From: a virus
Length of the DNA stretch: 64,000 nt
Virus record (IMG/VR): IMGVR_UViG_3300042466_001120
Span: 1-64,000 of that record
Direction: 5' to 3' (one strand)
The notes under the pieces were generated by a model. It made no database searches, was not told where the DNA came from, and worked only from the letters and a program-made list of their open reading frames with translations. Each line of letters starts with the position of its first letter. The first letter of the stretch is position 1. The position numbers and the translations under genes were made by a program. Shown here one piece after another: positions 54,311 through 60,892 of this stretch.

Positions 54311-54314
54311 TATA

Positions 54315-54454
54315 ACAAACAAAAAGGGTTAAAATTCACCGATTAATTATAGGTGATGGGTTAAGTAGAAGTGATTTAGGAAGAAACGAGCCTAAGTCGA
54401 TAGGAAGATGGAAGACGATTCAGATACTAATATTCTATCCTACTTAATCAACCC
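54315..54454 (+). ncRNA. candidate structured non-coding RNA with a three-way junction
   Basis: No plausible plus-strand reading frame. P1: GGGTT+AAGTAG (54358-54368) pairs with CTACTT (54440-54445) and AACCC (54450-54454) around a 4-nt bulge. P2: 8-bp stem GATTTAGG (54373-54380) with CCTAAGTC (54391-54398) and a 10-nt loop. P3: GATAG (54399-54403) with CTATC (54435-54439), contiguous with both P1 and P2. A 5' hairpin (54336-54340 with 54352-54356) precedes it. A second GGGTTAA at 54326 could compete for the P1 3' strand. The 3' end overlaps the last codons of the reverse-strand gene. It is not a tRNA. Function unknown. Confidence 0.6.
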
Positions 54455-54821
54455 AAATTGTTAGTTGTGGTCTCCCAGAAGTTTCTTTATAGTAAGCCGA
54501 CTTAACAATCAATAAAAAATTATACGGATCCTCTTCCTTTAATACTACAGGAACAAATAAACCTGTTGATCTACTTCTTATAATAATATCCTCATTATCA
54601 GAAACCTCATTTAAAATTATCTTACCAGTTAATTCATCAATTGCTAATTCAATAAGAGCTTTTATTGTTTTACTTTCAATACCCCTTTCTTTTTGCCTAC
54701 CTTCAGCATGACTACGATTATCAACTTTAACATCATATGTAATAAAAATTTGAGAACGTAGTTGGGCAATTCTTTTCTCAAGTAATAAATGTTTTCTAAT
54801 TGACTCTCTGAGTAGTGACAT
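54444..54821 (-). CDS. small protein of DUF4258-like appearance
   Basis: 125 residues. The N-terminus (MSLLRESIRKHLLLEKRIAQ) is an amphipathic helix reminiscent of the other short N-terminal helices in this genome. The core has SHAEGRQKERGIESKTIKAL, similar to the H-x-x-x-R-x-x-ERGI pattern of DUF4258-type proteins, then strands ending in LLIVKSAYY and PQLTIWV. Toxin-like RNases share this general shape, but no catalytic set can be named. It is the only reverse gene in this part, and its 3' end lies in the structured RNA region. Confidence 0.75.
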   Translation of the reverse strand: MSLLRESIRKHLLLEKRIAQLRSQIFITYDVKVDNRSHAEGRQKERGIESKTIKALIELAIDELTGKIILNEVSDNEDIIIRSRSTGLFVPVVLKEEDPYNFLLIVKSAYYKETSGRPQLTIWVD

Positions 54822-54843
54822 ATTGATTAATCTTTATTATAAG

Positions 54844-54851
54844 TATTTATT
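54844..54851 (+). promoter_or_regulatory. TATTTAT-class promoter candidate
   Basis: TATTTATTAATTATAG begins 25 nt before the ATG at 54869. Confidence 0.45.
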
Positions 54852-54868
54852 AATTATAGTTTAATAAT

Positions 54869-56062
54869 ATGAAAGAGAAATTTTTACCTTGGTTTTTATT
54901 ATTTTGTGCTTTAGGGTTGTCAGGGACTGCAGCCTATTATAGTGTTGTCGGACTATCAATAGTGTTTGTTGGTGTGGCATTACCCGTTATTATTATGGGA
55001 ACGTTCCTTGAGATATCAAAGATTGCAATTGCAACATACCTACACGATAAGTGGAAAGAAACGTATGGTGTGTTAAAGATTTATTTAACCATTGCCCTTG
55101 TTACATTATCACTAATAACTTCACTTGGTATATATGGGCTTTTAAGTACTGGATTTCAGGGAAACATTGCAAAACTAGAAATCAATGAGAAACAAGTTAA
55201 AAATGTTGAGGTCAAAAAGAAACGTTTTGAGGAGATAAAGACCGAATTAACGAAAGAAAAAACCACACTTGATGGTGATATTACAAAATTAAGAGATGGT
55301 CTCTCTAATAACACCACAACACAGTCTGTTGATCGTAAGACAGGTCAATTAATCACAAAGGAAAATAATAACAATAGAAAATCATTTGAGTTACAACTAA
55401 CCCAAGCACAAATAAGAAGAGACACTATAACTAAAAGAATAGATAATATGAATGATAGTATAACTAAACTAGATGTTGATATTTTAAATATGGAGTCAGA
55501 AGAAATATCAGGAAGTGAGTTAGGTGCTTTAAAATATGTTAGCGAATTACTTGATTGGGACGTTAAACGAACCGCAAATCTTTTTATTTTAATTCTGATA
55601 TTTGTGTTTGATCCATTGGCAATCACATTAGTTATTGCAACAAACCAAGCGTTTAAAGGAAAAAGAAAAGACAAAAATTCAGAGAGGGACAACAATGTCC
55701 CTAACAAAGAAGAGACCATACATGATACAATACATGATACCATACATGATACCATACATGATGAGGTTGAAGTAACCGCACAAGATAGTAACCAAGTAAG
55801 TGACCAAGTACCGACCAGGTATCGACCAAGTACCGACCAAGTAAAAAGGGTATGGGAAAAGGTTAAAAAATTAAAAGAAGAAGGAAAACAAACGAAGGAT
55901 TACACTCCACAAGAAATGGAGGATTACTTTGAAAGGGAGGATCTGATTGATTTACAAAAAATAGAAGAAAAACCAATAGAAGAACCTAAAGTTCAAGTTG
56001 AACCTAAACGACTTTCATATTTAAATAGAGATGGTGGATCTTTCAGAATCAATAGAATTTAA
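54869..56062 (+). CDS. membrane protein with coiled coil and repeat-rich cytoplasmic tail
   Basis: 397 residues. Three hydrophobic helices (about 7-25, 31-50 and 70-95) are followed by a long coiled coil (about 100-215), another membrane segment (LFILILIFVFDPLAITLVIA, about 238-257) and a charged tail with four IHDT-type repeats and DQV(S/P) repeats. Topology suggests a membrane-anchored stalk. Similar membrane/coiled-coil proteins occur in other T4-like phages, but the function is unknown. The end overlaps the next gene by 32 nt. Confidence 0.8.
   Translation: MKEKFLPWFLLFCALGLSGTAAYYSVVGLSIVFVGVALPVIIMGTFLEISKIAIATYLHDKWKETYGVLKIYLTIALVTLSLITSLGIYGLLSTGFQGNIAKLEINEKQVKNVEVKKKRFEEIKTELTKEKTTLDGDITKLRDGLSNNTTTQSVDRKTGQLITKENNNNRKSFELQLTQAQIRRDTITKRIDNMNDSITKLDVDILNMESEEISGSELGALKYVSELLDWDVKRTANLFILILIFVFDPLAITLVIATNQAFKGKRKDKNSERDNNVPNKEETIHDTIHDTIHDTIHDEVEVTAQDSNQVSDQVPTRYRPSTDQVKRVWEKVKKLKEEGKQTKDYTPQEMEDYFEREDLIDLQKIEEKPIEEPKVQVEPKRLSYLNRDGGSFRINRI
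55715..55846 (+). repeat. short tandem repeats in the membrane protein tail
   Basis: Four 12-bp units (ACC/ACA-ATA-CAT-GAT, 55715-55762) encode T-I-H-D repeats; further on, GACCAAGTA-type units recur up to 55846. Both are in frame, so copy-number change would keep the gene open. Confidence 0.88.
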
Positions 56063-56627
56063 ATCAGAAGGGATATCTGAAAAAAAAACACAAATAATAC
56101 TTTCCGAAACTAAACGGTCAGCTAAAAATTACATAAACTCTTTAAAATATAGGTATAACAGTAAAAACCCTTATATACCAAACTATGTAATTGATAAAGA
56201 AGGTGAAATATATAAGATTTTAGACGATAAAAAGTATTCAAAATACATGGATAGTGAGGTAGTTAATAAACGGGCCGTTATTGTTGTTTTAGAAAATTAC
56301 GGTTGGTTATTAAAAAATGCACTTGAAAACACATATGTAAATTATGTTGGTGATATTTATAAAAAAGACATATTTAAAAAAAAGTGGAGAGACCACGATT
56401 ATTGGGATAAATACGAAGAAAAACAAATAAACGTGTTATCCGAACTTTTAAGTGACATATGTAATAAAATGAATATTGAAAAGGAATGTATTGGAACTAA
56501 TGTTAGATATAATGAAGTCACAAACTTTAAGGGAATTGTTTCCAAAAGTAACTATGATTTCATCTATAAAGACTTAAATCCATCGTTTAACTTTGAATTA
56601 TTAACAAAACTTTTAAAAAATGAGTAA
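56031..56627 (+). CDS. degenerate amidase-like (PGRP/amidase_2 fold) protein
   Basis: 198 residues. The block IPNYVIDKEGEIYKILDDKKY, followed by RAVIVVLENYG, and the C-terminal YKDLNPSFNFELL match the skeleton of zinc N-acetylmuramoyl-L-alanine amidases (strand, YxIDxxGxIYxLL, IxIxLxN, DPG-xFxW). However the three zinc ligands appear lost: the first His strand reads IILSET, the second site KYSKYMDS, and the third VSKSN. It is therefore probably a non-catalytic peptidoglycan-binding protein rather than an active endolysin. It lies just before the spanin-like genes. The fold call is tentative. Confidence 0.65.
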   Translation: MVDLSESIEFKSEGISEKKTQIILSETKRSAKNYINSLKYRYNSKNPYIPNYVIDKEGEIYKILDDKKYSKYMDSEVVNKRAVIVVLENYGWLLKNALENTYVNYVGDIYKKDIFKKKWRDHDYWDKYEEKQINVLSELLSDICNKMNIEKECIGTNVRYNEVTNFKGIVSKSNYDFIYKDLNPSFNFELLTKLLKNE

Positions 56628-57186
56628 TCAGTACGAAGAAATTAAAAACCTATTAAAGAAAACGAGACTTCTTAAAGAACAAGCCGAGAGAATAAACATG
56701 GCTAAAAGTATCGAAAATAATATATCTGACGATGAACAAGAATATGAAACCGCTGACGGTGAAAATGAGGTTGAAGATGTTGTTAAAAAAGATAAAAGCA
56801 AATCTTATAGAATTTCGGGAGGACTTTTAACTTTACACGGTAAAGAAAAAAAGGACATAGAACTTACAAGTGACGAAAAAACAGCATACCAAGAAACTAT
56901 GGATGAGTTTGTTTCTGAAGTTTCTGATTTGTCTGACTTTGGTGTTCTAAACATGTATCCAAATGAAGTACAATGGAGTGGTAAGGTAATTGATTTTGAT
57001 TTGGAGTTCTTCTTTTCTATCGGAGAAGAGAATGGTGTTTACATCAACGGAGATATGATAAAATTAGATGAGAAACTAACAGAACTGGTATCCAAATTAA
57101 CAAGTTACTATGAAAAGTTTAAATCCAAATGGGCTAAAGTAATCGTCGGAAGAAAGAAAACTCAATTTAAAAAAGAAGAAGAATGA
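56620..57186 (+). CDS. conserved-looking phage protein, unknown
   Basis: 188 residues. An N-terminal helix (YEEIKNLLKKTRLLKEQ) and acidic linker lead to a compact domain from about residue 65 (YRISGGLLTLHGKEKKDIEL, then DFVSEVSDLSDFGVLNMYP and FDLEFFFSIGEENGVYING) and a basic C-terminus. Similar proteins seem common among marine T4-like phages, which I recall only in general terms. Its stop overlaps the next start (ATGA). Function unknown; a structural role is possible. Confidence 0.8.
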   Translation: MSNQYEEIKNLLKKTRLLKEQAERINMAKSIENNISDDEQEYETADGENEVEDVVKKDKSKSYRISGGLLTLHGKEKKDIELTSDEKTAYQETMDEFVSEVSDLSDFGVLNMYPNEVQWSGKVIDFDLEFFFSIGEENGVYINGDMIKLDEKLTELVSKLTSYYEKFKSKWAKVIVGRKKTQFKKEEE

Positions 57187-57536
57187 AAAACTTTGTAAAA
57201 AAATATTTTAAAGAAATTTTATTGGTAATTATGGTAATCGCCTTAATTTTTCTTTTAATTAACATTTTCACACCAAAACCAGAAATGTCTGAGTTGGATA
57301 AATATAAGTTAGATCAGTTAAATAAAGACATTCATTTAATTATTGAAAATCAAAAAAAATTAGATAAACAAATTGAAAGTTATAAAAAGGAACTATCACA
57401 CATAGACTCAACGATTGCCAAAGTACAAAATCAAAAAACAATAATAAAAGAATATTATAAAGAAAAAGGTGAAAAAATTTCAGGTATGAAACCATCTGAG
57501 ATTGATAGTCTTTTTCATAAACGATATAACTATTAA
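57183..57536 (+). CDS. membrane-anchored coiled-coil protein, i-spanin-like
   Basis: 117 residues. A short basic N-terminus, one transmembrane helix (about 12-30, EILLVIMVIALIFLLINIF) and a periplasmic coiled coil (about 40-95) match the plan of inner-membrane spanins (Rz). Gene pairing with a signal-peptide protein directly after it supports a lysis role in disrupting the outer membrane. No sequence motif proves this. Confidence 0.72.
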   Translation: MKNFVKKYFKEILLVIMVIALIFLLINIFTPKPEMSELDKYKLDQLNKDIHLIIENQKKLDKQIESYKKELSHIDSTIAKVQNQKTIIKEYYKEKGEKISGMKPSEIDSLFHKRYNY

Positions 57537-57537
57537 A

Positions 57538-57945
57538 ATGAAAAAAATATTAATTATCCTTTTGTTTTTACCTATGATGGTATTATCACAAAAAGTAAAA
57601 ACAGACACCACCGTTATTTGTATACCTTACAAGGCAGCTAAACAAATGGCTTTAGACCTTAACCGTTTAGACTCTTTAACTGCCGTACATAATTTAACAG
57701 TAACCGAATTATCACAGACACAAAACAAAGTTACTTTTCAAGATAAGATTATTTCCATTATGGAGCAAAAAGAAAATAACTATGAATTACAAATAGAAAA
57801 AGAAAAAGAAAAATTTGTAATAGTTGAGGGGCAAAATGAAGATTTAAGAAACCAAGTTAAAAAACTAAAAACAAAAAATAGTTTTATTGAAATTATAGGA
57901 GGAGCGTTGCTTACGACATTAACAATATTCTCAATTCTTAAATAA
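57538..57945 (+). CDS. signal-peptide/coiled-coil protein, spanin partner candidate
   Basis: 135 residues from ATG 57538, 1 nt after the previous stop. A signal peptide (KKILIILLFLPMMVLSQ, cleavage likely near 17) is followed by a short Cys-containing segment (VICIPYKAAKQMALDL), a coiled coil and a C-terminal hydrophobic helix (about 115-134). The block around CIPYKAAKQMALDLNRLDS resembles proteins in other Bacteroidetes phages and prophages. There is no lipobox Cys at the cleavage site, so it is not a classical o-spanin lipoprotein. A role in lysis with the preceding gene is inference. Confidence 0.7.
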   Translation: MKKILIILLFLPMMVLSQKVKTDTTVICIPYKAAKQMALDLNRLDSLTAVHNLTVTELSQTQNKVTFQDKIISIMEQKENNYELQIEKEKEKFVIVEGQNEDLRNQVKKLKTKNSFIEIIGGALLTTLTIFSILK

Positions 57946-58193
57946 TGGCACTAACACCCTCAGAAAAAAAAGAACTGGAAGCGATGGTGAGAAAAGAAAT
58001 AAAAGACTTTCTTGGAGAACCAACAGTAAAAAAATTTGAAAGTTCTTTAGTAAAAAAAATTGGTAAGGAATTAAAAAGTGGTGAATTAAGACCCGATTTT
58101 AATGAAATATTTACAAATATGATGGCCGAGTTTTATTACACTATGTGGACTAGAAAGAATACTTGGCAGAGTAGTTTAAAAAATAAAAAATAA
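57945..58193 (+). CDS. small helical protein, unknown
   Basis: 82 residues, overlapping both neighbours by 1 nt. Helical and charged (TPSEKKELEAMVRKEIKDFL, then VKKFESSLVKKIGKEL), ending with FYYTMWTRKNTWQSSLKN, an aromatic/basic segment. No known domain. Strict coupling to flanking genes suggests it is made in the same amount as its neighbours. Confidence 0.8.
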   Translation: MALTPSEKKELEAMVRKEIKDFLGEPTVKKFESSLVKKIGKELKSGELRPDFNEIFTNMMAEFYYTMWTRKNTWQSSLKNKK

Positions 58194-58708
58194 TGAATAA
58201 GTTAATAGACGATTTAATTAAAGAAGCATTAAAAAAACTTAATGATGAACCTAAAGAAGCAACAGGAACGGGTTCTGCTGGTGGGTTTAATGGTCCTGCG
58301 TTTAGTATGTGGTCAGAAGATGATGAGGCAAAGTTGGAATATAAAAAAGGTGAACCTGTTGAGGGTGAATTTACTGAAGCCACAGGATCGGGATCTGTTG
58401 GTGCTTACGACGCACCTGGATTTGAAGACGTAAACATGAGAGGAAACAATCCTGTTGGTCGTGGAAGGTCGTTTAAAAAAACACAAATACCTGGCGGAGG
58501 ATTTGTTAAAATACAAGATAAGTGTGGTAAATATAACAATAAACCTTGGTGTAGCCAAGGTAATAGTAAAGACAAGCCGGTAAAACTAACCAAAATCGCT
58601 AAAGAGTCACCACTAAATGAGGCGATCAACAACGTATCAATGAGGACTGGATTAAGTGTTGAACGAATAAAAAATATAATAATGAATACAATTAATAGCG
58701 ATTTATAA
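58193..58708 (+). CDS. unknown protein with duplicated EATGxGSxG motif
   Basis: 171 residues. The N-terminal helix (LIDDLIKEALKKL) is followed by two copies of an EATG(T/S)GS(A/V)G(G/A)(F/Y) motif, at about residues 22-31 and 62-71, each followed by a Gly/Pro/Phe segment. A middle section holds three Cys (DKCGKYNNKPWCSQG) and the C-terminus is a helical domain (INNVSMRTGLSVERIKNIIM). The duplicated motif may be a processing or binding site. Function unknown. Confidence 0.8.
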   Translation: MNKLIDDLIKEALKKLNDEPKEATGTGSAGGFNGPAFSMWSEDDEAKLEYKKGEPVEGEFTEATGSGSVGAYDAPGFEDVNMRGNNPVGRGRSFKKTQIPGGGFVKIQDKCGKYNNKPWCSQGNSKDKPVKLTKIAKESPLNEAINNVSMRTGLSVERIKNIIMNTINSDL

Positions 58709-58717
58709 GTAAGGCGA

Positions 58718-58725
58718 TATTTATT
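58718..58725 (+). promoter_or_regulatory. TATTTAT-class promoter candidate
   Basis: TATTTATTCTATATG begins 12 nt before the ATG at 58730. Confidence 0.5.
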
Positions 58726-58729
58726 CTAT

Positions 58730-59926
58730 ATGGAAAGTAATGCGATTAATATTATAAATAAAATTGTTTCTGAGGAAATAAAAAATAGGGTTTATTCATT
58801 AAAAAATAAAATTTTTGAAAACAAAAATATGAAAAAAGGTATGTGTGAAGAATGTGGTTCTGGAAAAATGTACGAAGGTATGTGTTCAGAATGTGGTTAT
58901 TCTGAAAGTGAAGTTAAAGAAAATACAGAAAAAGGTATGTGTGAAGAATGTGGTTCTGGAAAAATGTACGAAGGTATGTGTTCAGAATGCGGTTATTCTG
59001 AGGGGGAAGTTAAAGAAGGTAAAAGCCTATCTAAAGGACAAAAATATATTGCAAGACAGGCAAAACCATACGACAAAATAGACGGTGAAGATTTTAAAAA
59101 GTTAAGATCAAATAAATCAGAAGTAAAAGAAAGACTTTACGGAAGACAAAGTAGGATTGATGCTAATAAAAATAATAAAATAGATTCTGAAGATTTTAAA
59201 ATATTAAGAAGAAAAAGAACGGATGAGAGTGTTACGTATAAATTGGTTTTAGATGAGTCAACAAACGAGGTATTCTATTTTAAAGAAAATGAAGTTATAA
59301 ATATTATTGAAAATATAGTTTTAGAAGAAAAGAAAAAGAAAACATCTAAAATACCAAATATAACCAAAGACTCACAAAACAAATCTAAAAAAGAAAATGA
59401 CGATTATCTTGAAAGTGTTGTTAAAAAAATGAAAGATTATTTAAAGGCAGGATCTAAAGGTAATTATGAAACAAACCCTAAACACTTCCCTAAAGGTAAC
59501 GGTGAGTTAGATAAAATGGAAAAGATGGCTTATATGCCGTCAAATTCTGTTGAGGAATATATTGATAATTTTACCGCAGCTGGTTTAGAGAACTTAGATT
59601 ACGATGAGATCCACCCTAATGAAGATTGGGTTAATGATTTGTTAGTTGGATCATCAAGAACAGGTAATAACCCTGAATGGGGTAATGCGGTAGAGACACC
59701 AGCAAACACAAAAAGAAATAAAATAAGAAAGGATAATTTACTTGCTAAACTAAAAAGAAAGGCATATAATAAATCACCACAACCTGTTGTTAATGATAAT
59801 ACAGGTAATCAAACGGATAATGCGTCTAAAATCATGATGAAATTAGAGTCTAAGGAAGAAAAATTGGTTTTAGAAGATATCAAAAAGATAAAAAACCTAC
59901 TTTCATACGGTAAAAAAACACAATAA
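58730..59926 (+). CDS. zinc-ribbon and EF-hand-like repeat protein
   Basis: 398 residues. After an N-terminal helix (INIINKIVSEEIKNRVYSL) come two near-identical 32-residue zinc-ribbon units (CEECGSG ... CSECGYSE), from residue 36 and residue 68. Then two EF-hand/dockerin-like segments occur: KPYDKIDGEDFKKLR and, with a fuller calcium loop, IDANKNNKIDSEDFKILRRK. The C-terminal half is charged and low complexity with an Asn/Asp-rich block (PNEDWVNDLLVGSSRTGNN). It has its own TATTTAT promoter and a strong downstream hairpin. It may be a virion core or scaffold-like protein; this is uncertain. Confidence 0.8.
   Translation: MESNAINIINKIVSEEIKNRVYSLKNKIFENKNMKKGMCEECGSGKMYEGMCSECGYSESEVKENTEKGMCEECGSGKMYEGMCSECGYSEGEVKEGKSLSKGQKYIARQAKPYDKIDGEDFKKLRSNKSEVKERLYGRQSRIDANKNNKIDSEDFKILRRKRTDESVTYKLVLDESTNEVFYFKENEVINIIENIVLEEKKKKTSKIPNITKDSQNKSKKENDDYLESVVKKMKDYLKAGSKGNYETNPKHFPKGNGELDKMEKMAYMPSNSVEEYIDNFTAAGLENLDYDEIHPNEDWVNDLLVGSSRTGNNPEWGNAVETPANTKRNKIRKDNLLAKLKRKAYNKSPQPVVNDNTGNQTDNASKIMMKLESKEEKLVLEDIKKIKNLLSYGKKTQ
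58835..59026 (+). repeat. 96-bp tandem duplication encoding zinc ribbons
   Basis: Two units with a 96-bp period are almost identical over the first 75 bp and diverge at the end, indicating a recent in-frame duplication. Confidence 0.93.
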
Positions 59927-59943
59927 GTCTTTTGTTTTAAAAA

Positions 59944-59997
59944 GGTCCGTATTATTATTGTTACATGATGATTGATAATAATATGGGTCGTTTTTTT
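59944..59997 (+). terminator. 15-bp hairpin plus T7 spanning the next start codons
   Basis: 59944-59958 pairs with 59975-59989 (a few G-U), with a 16-nt loop containing ATG 59965, followed by seven T at 59991-59997. It looks like a terminator or attenuator that also hides or exposes the start of the 59965 gene. Confidence 0.75.
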
Positions 59998-60453
59998 GAT
60001 TGGTTAGCAAAACCAATGGATCAAGAAGATGTAACCTCTTGGTATTTAGCCAATAATATAATTCCTGAACTTACAGAACTATTCAGGGATTTTTGTATAT
60101 CTTTTTTAAGTTTAATTAAAGACACATATTTAGGGGATGATTTTGAAAATACGGACACTAAAGTCGGAATGACTGAAAAACAAAAGAAAGAACACTTAAC
60201 ATGGTGTATTAATAAAACCCTTGAAAATTTTAAAAAAGAGAACATCTATTTTATCTTTAGTGGTGATGATATAACCTTTTTTGAGGGGTTCTTTTTTGAG
60301 GTCTGTTACAACCAAAACGATCAAAAACTTAAATTAGCTATGGATGATTTTTTTGTAAATCTTTTTGATAGACATCAGAAAAAAACAAAATCAGACATTG
60401 AAATATTCACAGAAATATATAAAATATTAGAAAGATCGTTGAAAGTTTATTAA
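59965..60453 (+). CDS. conserved-looking phage protein, unknown
   Basis: 162 residues from 59965; ATG 59968 and 59983 are alternatives. The start at 59983 gives MGRFFDWLAKPM and would avoid beginning inside the hairpin loop. The protein is helical and aromatic (FRDFCISFLSLIKDTYLG, FFEGFFFEVCYNQ). No catalytic motif is recognised. It is a soluble cytoplasmic protein by composition. Expression may be controlled by the hairpin at its 5' end. Confidence 0.8.
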   Translation: MMIDNNMGRFFDWLAKPMDQEDVTSWYLANNIIPELTELFRDFCISFLSLIKDTYLGDDFENTDTKVGMTEKQKKEHLTWCINKTLENFKKENIYFIFSGDDITFFEGFFFEVCYNQNDQKLKLAMDDFFVNLFDRHQKKTKSDIEIFTEIYKILERSLKVY

Positions 60454-60462
60454 ATATCTTTA

Positions 60463-60486
60463 CTATTTGCTAATAGATTTTATTAT
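60463..60486 (+). terminator. weak hairpin terminator candidate
   Basis: CTATT (60463-60467), a 4-nt loop and AATAG (60472-60476) are followed by a T-rich tail. The 5-bp AT stem is weak, so this is tentative. Confidence 0.35.
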
Positions 60487-60518
60487 TTTTTAAAAATAAA
60501 CATTATATAACACAAAAA

Positions 60519-60698
60519 ATGGAAACATTAGAACAAATTAAAACCTTAGTAGAAACGTTGTCAGCAGAAACCACAAAATTTTATACTAAAGGTAATCATT
60601 CTGCCGGCACAAGAGCTAGAAAAAGTGCTCAAGAATTAAAAGAACTTATGCAAGTTTTAAGAAAAGAAATTTTAGCACACAATAAAGAAGAAAAGTAA
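60519..60698 (+). CDS. histone H1-like (Hc1-type) DNA-binding protein
   Basis: 59 residues. The centre KGNHSAGTRARKSAQELKEL matches the KGNKAAGTRARKAxxEI motif of small histone H1-like proteins encoded by many Bacteroidetes. The protein is a pair of helices with a basic patch, expected to bind DNA non-specifically. It may help compact phage or host DNA. The next gene starts 1 nt after its stop, so both are co-translated. Confidence 0.88.
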   Translation: METLEQIKTLVETLSAETTKFYTKGNHSAGTRARKSAQELKELMQVLRKEILAHNKEEK

Positions 60699-60699
60699 T

Positions 60700-60888
60700 A
60701 TGGAATTATTATTCAGAGCATCAACATTTGTACTTGTATTCTCAACATTTGTCGTTTTAAAGTATATGGTTAACTTTTTAATGGCTATATTCTCAAACCC
60801 ACCAAAACCAATAGAGTATACAGAAAGACAATTAGTTGTTGTGGGGTCTTTTCTGTCGTACATTATAACATACTTAATATTTTTTTAA
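60700..60888 (+). CDS. small two-helix membrane protein
   Basis: 62 residues. Two hydrophobic helices (about 8-30 and 43-61) flank a polar loop with NPPKPIEYTERQ. Two-helix small membrane proteins are typical of class II holins, so it is a candidate holin, but there is no adjacent endolysin gene and no diagnostic motif. Other roles, such as membrane modification, are equally possible. Confidence 0.75.
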   Translation: MELLFRASTFVLVFSTFVVLKYMVNFLMAIFSNPPKPIEYTERQLVVVGSFLSYIITYLIFF

Positions 60889-60892
60889 AATT

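Noticed and set aside
54358-54454. A tRNA-like element
   Set aside because: The outer stem and length superficially suggest one, but there is no TTCRA-type T-loop, no anticodon arm with a 7-nt loop and no CCA-like end; P2 and P3 abut directly.
57502-57537. Start at 57502 for the signal-peptide protein
   Set aside because: It would add residues upstream of a clear signal peptide and overlap the previous gene; ATG 57538 places the signal peptide at the N-terminus.
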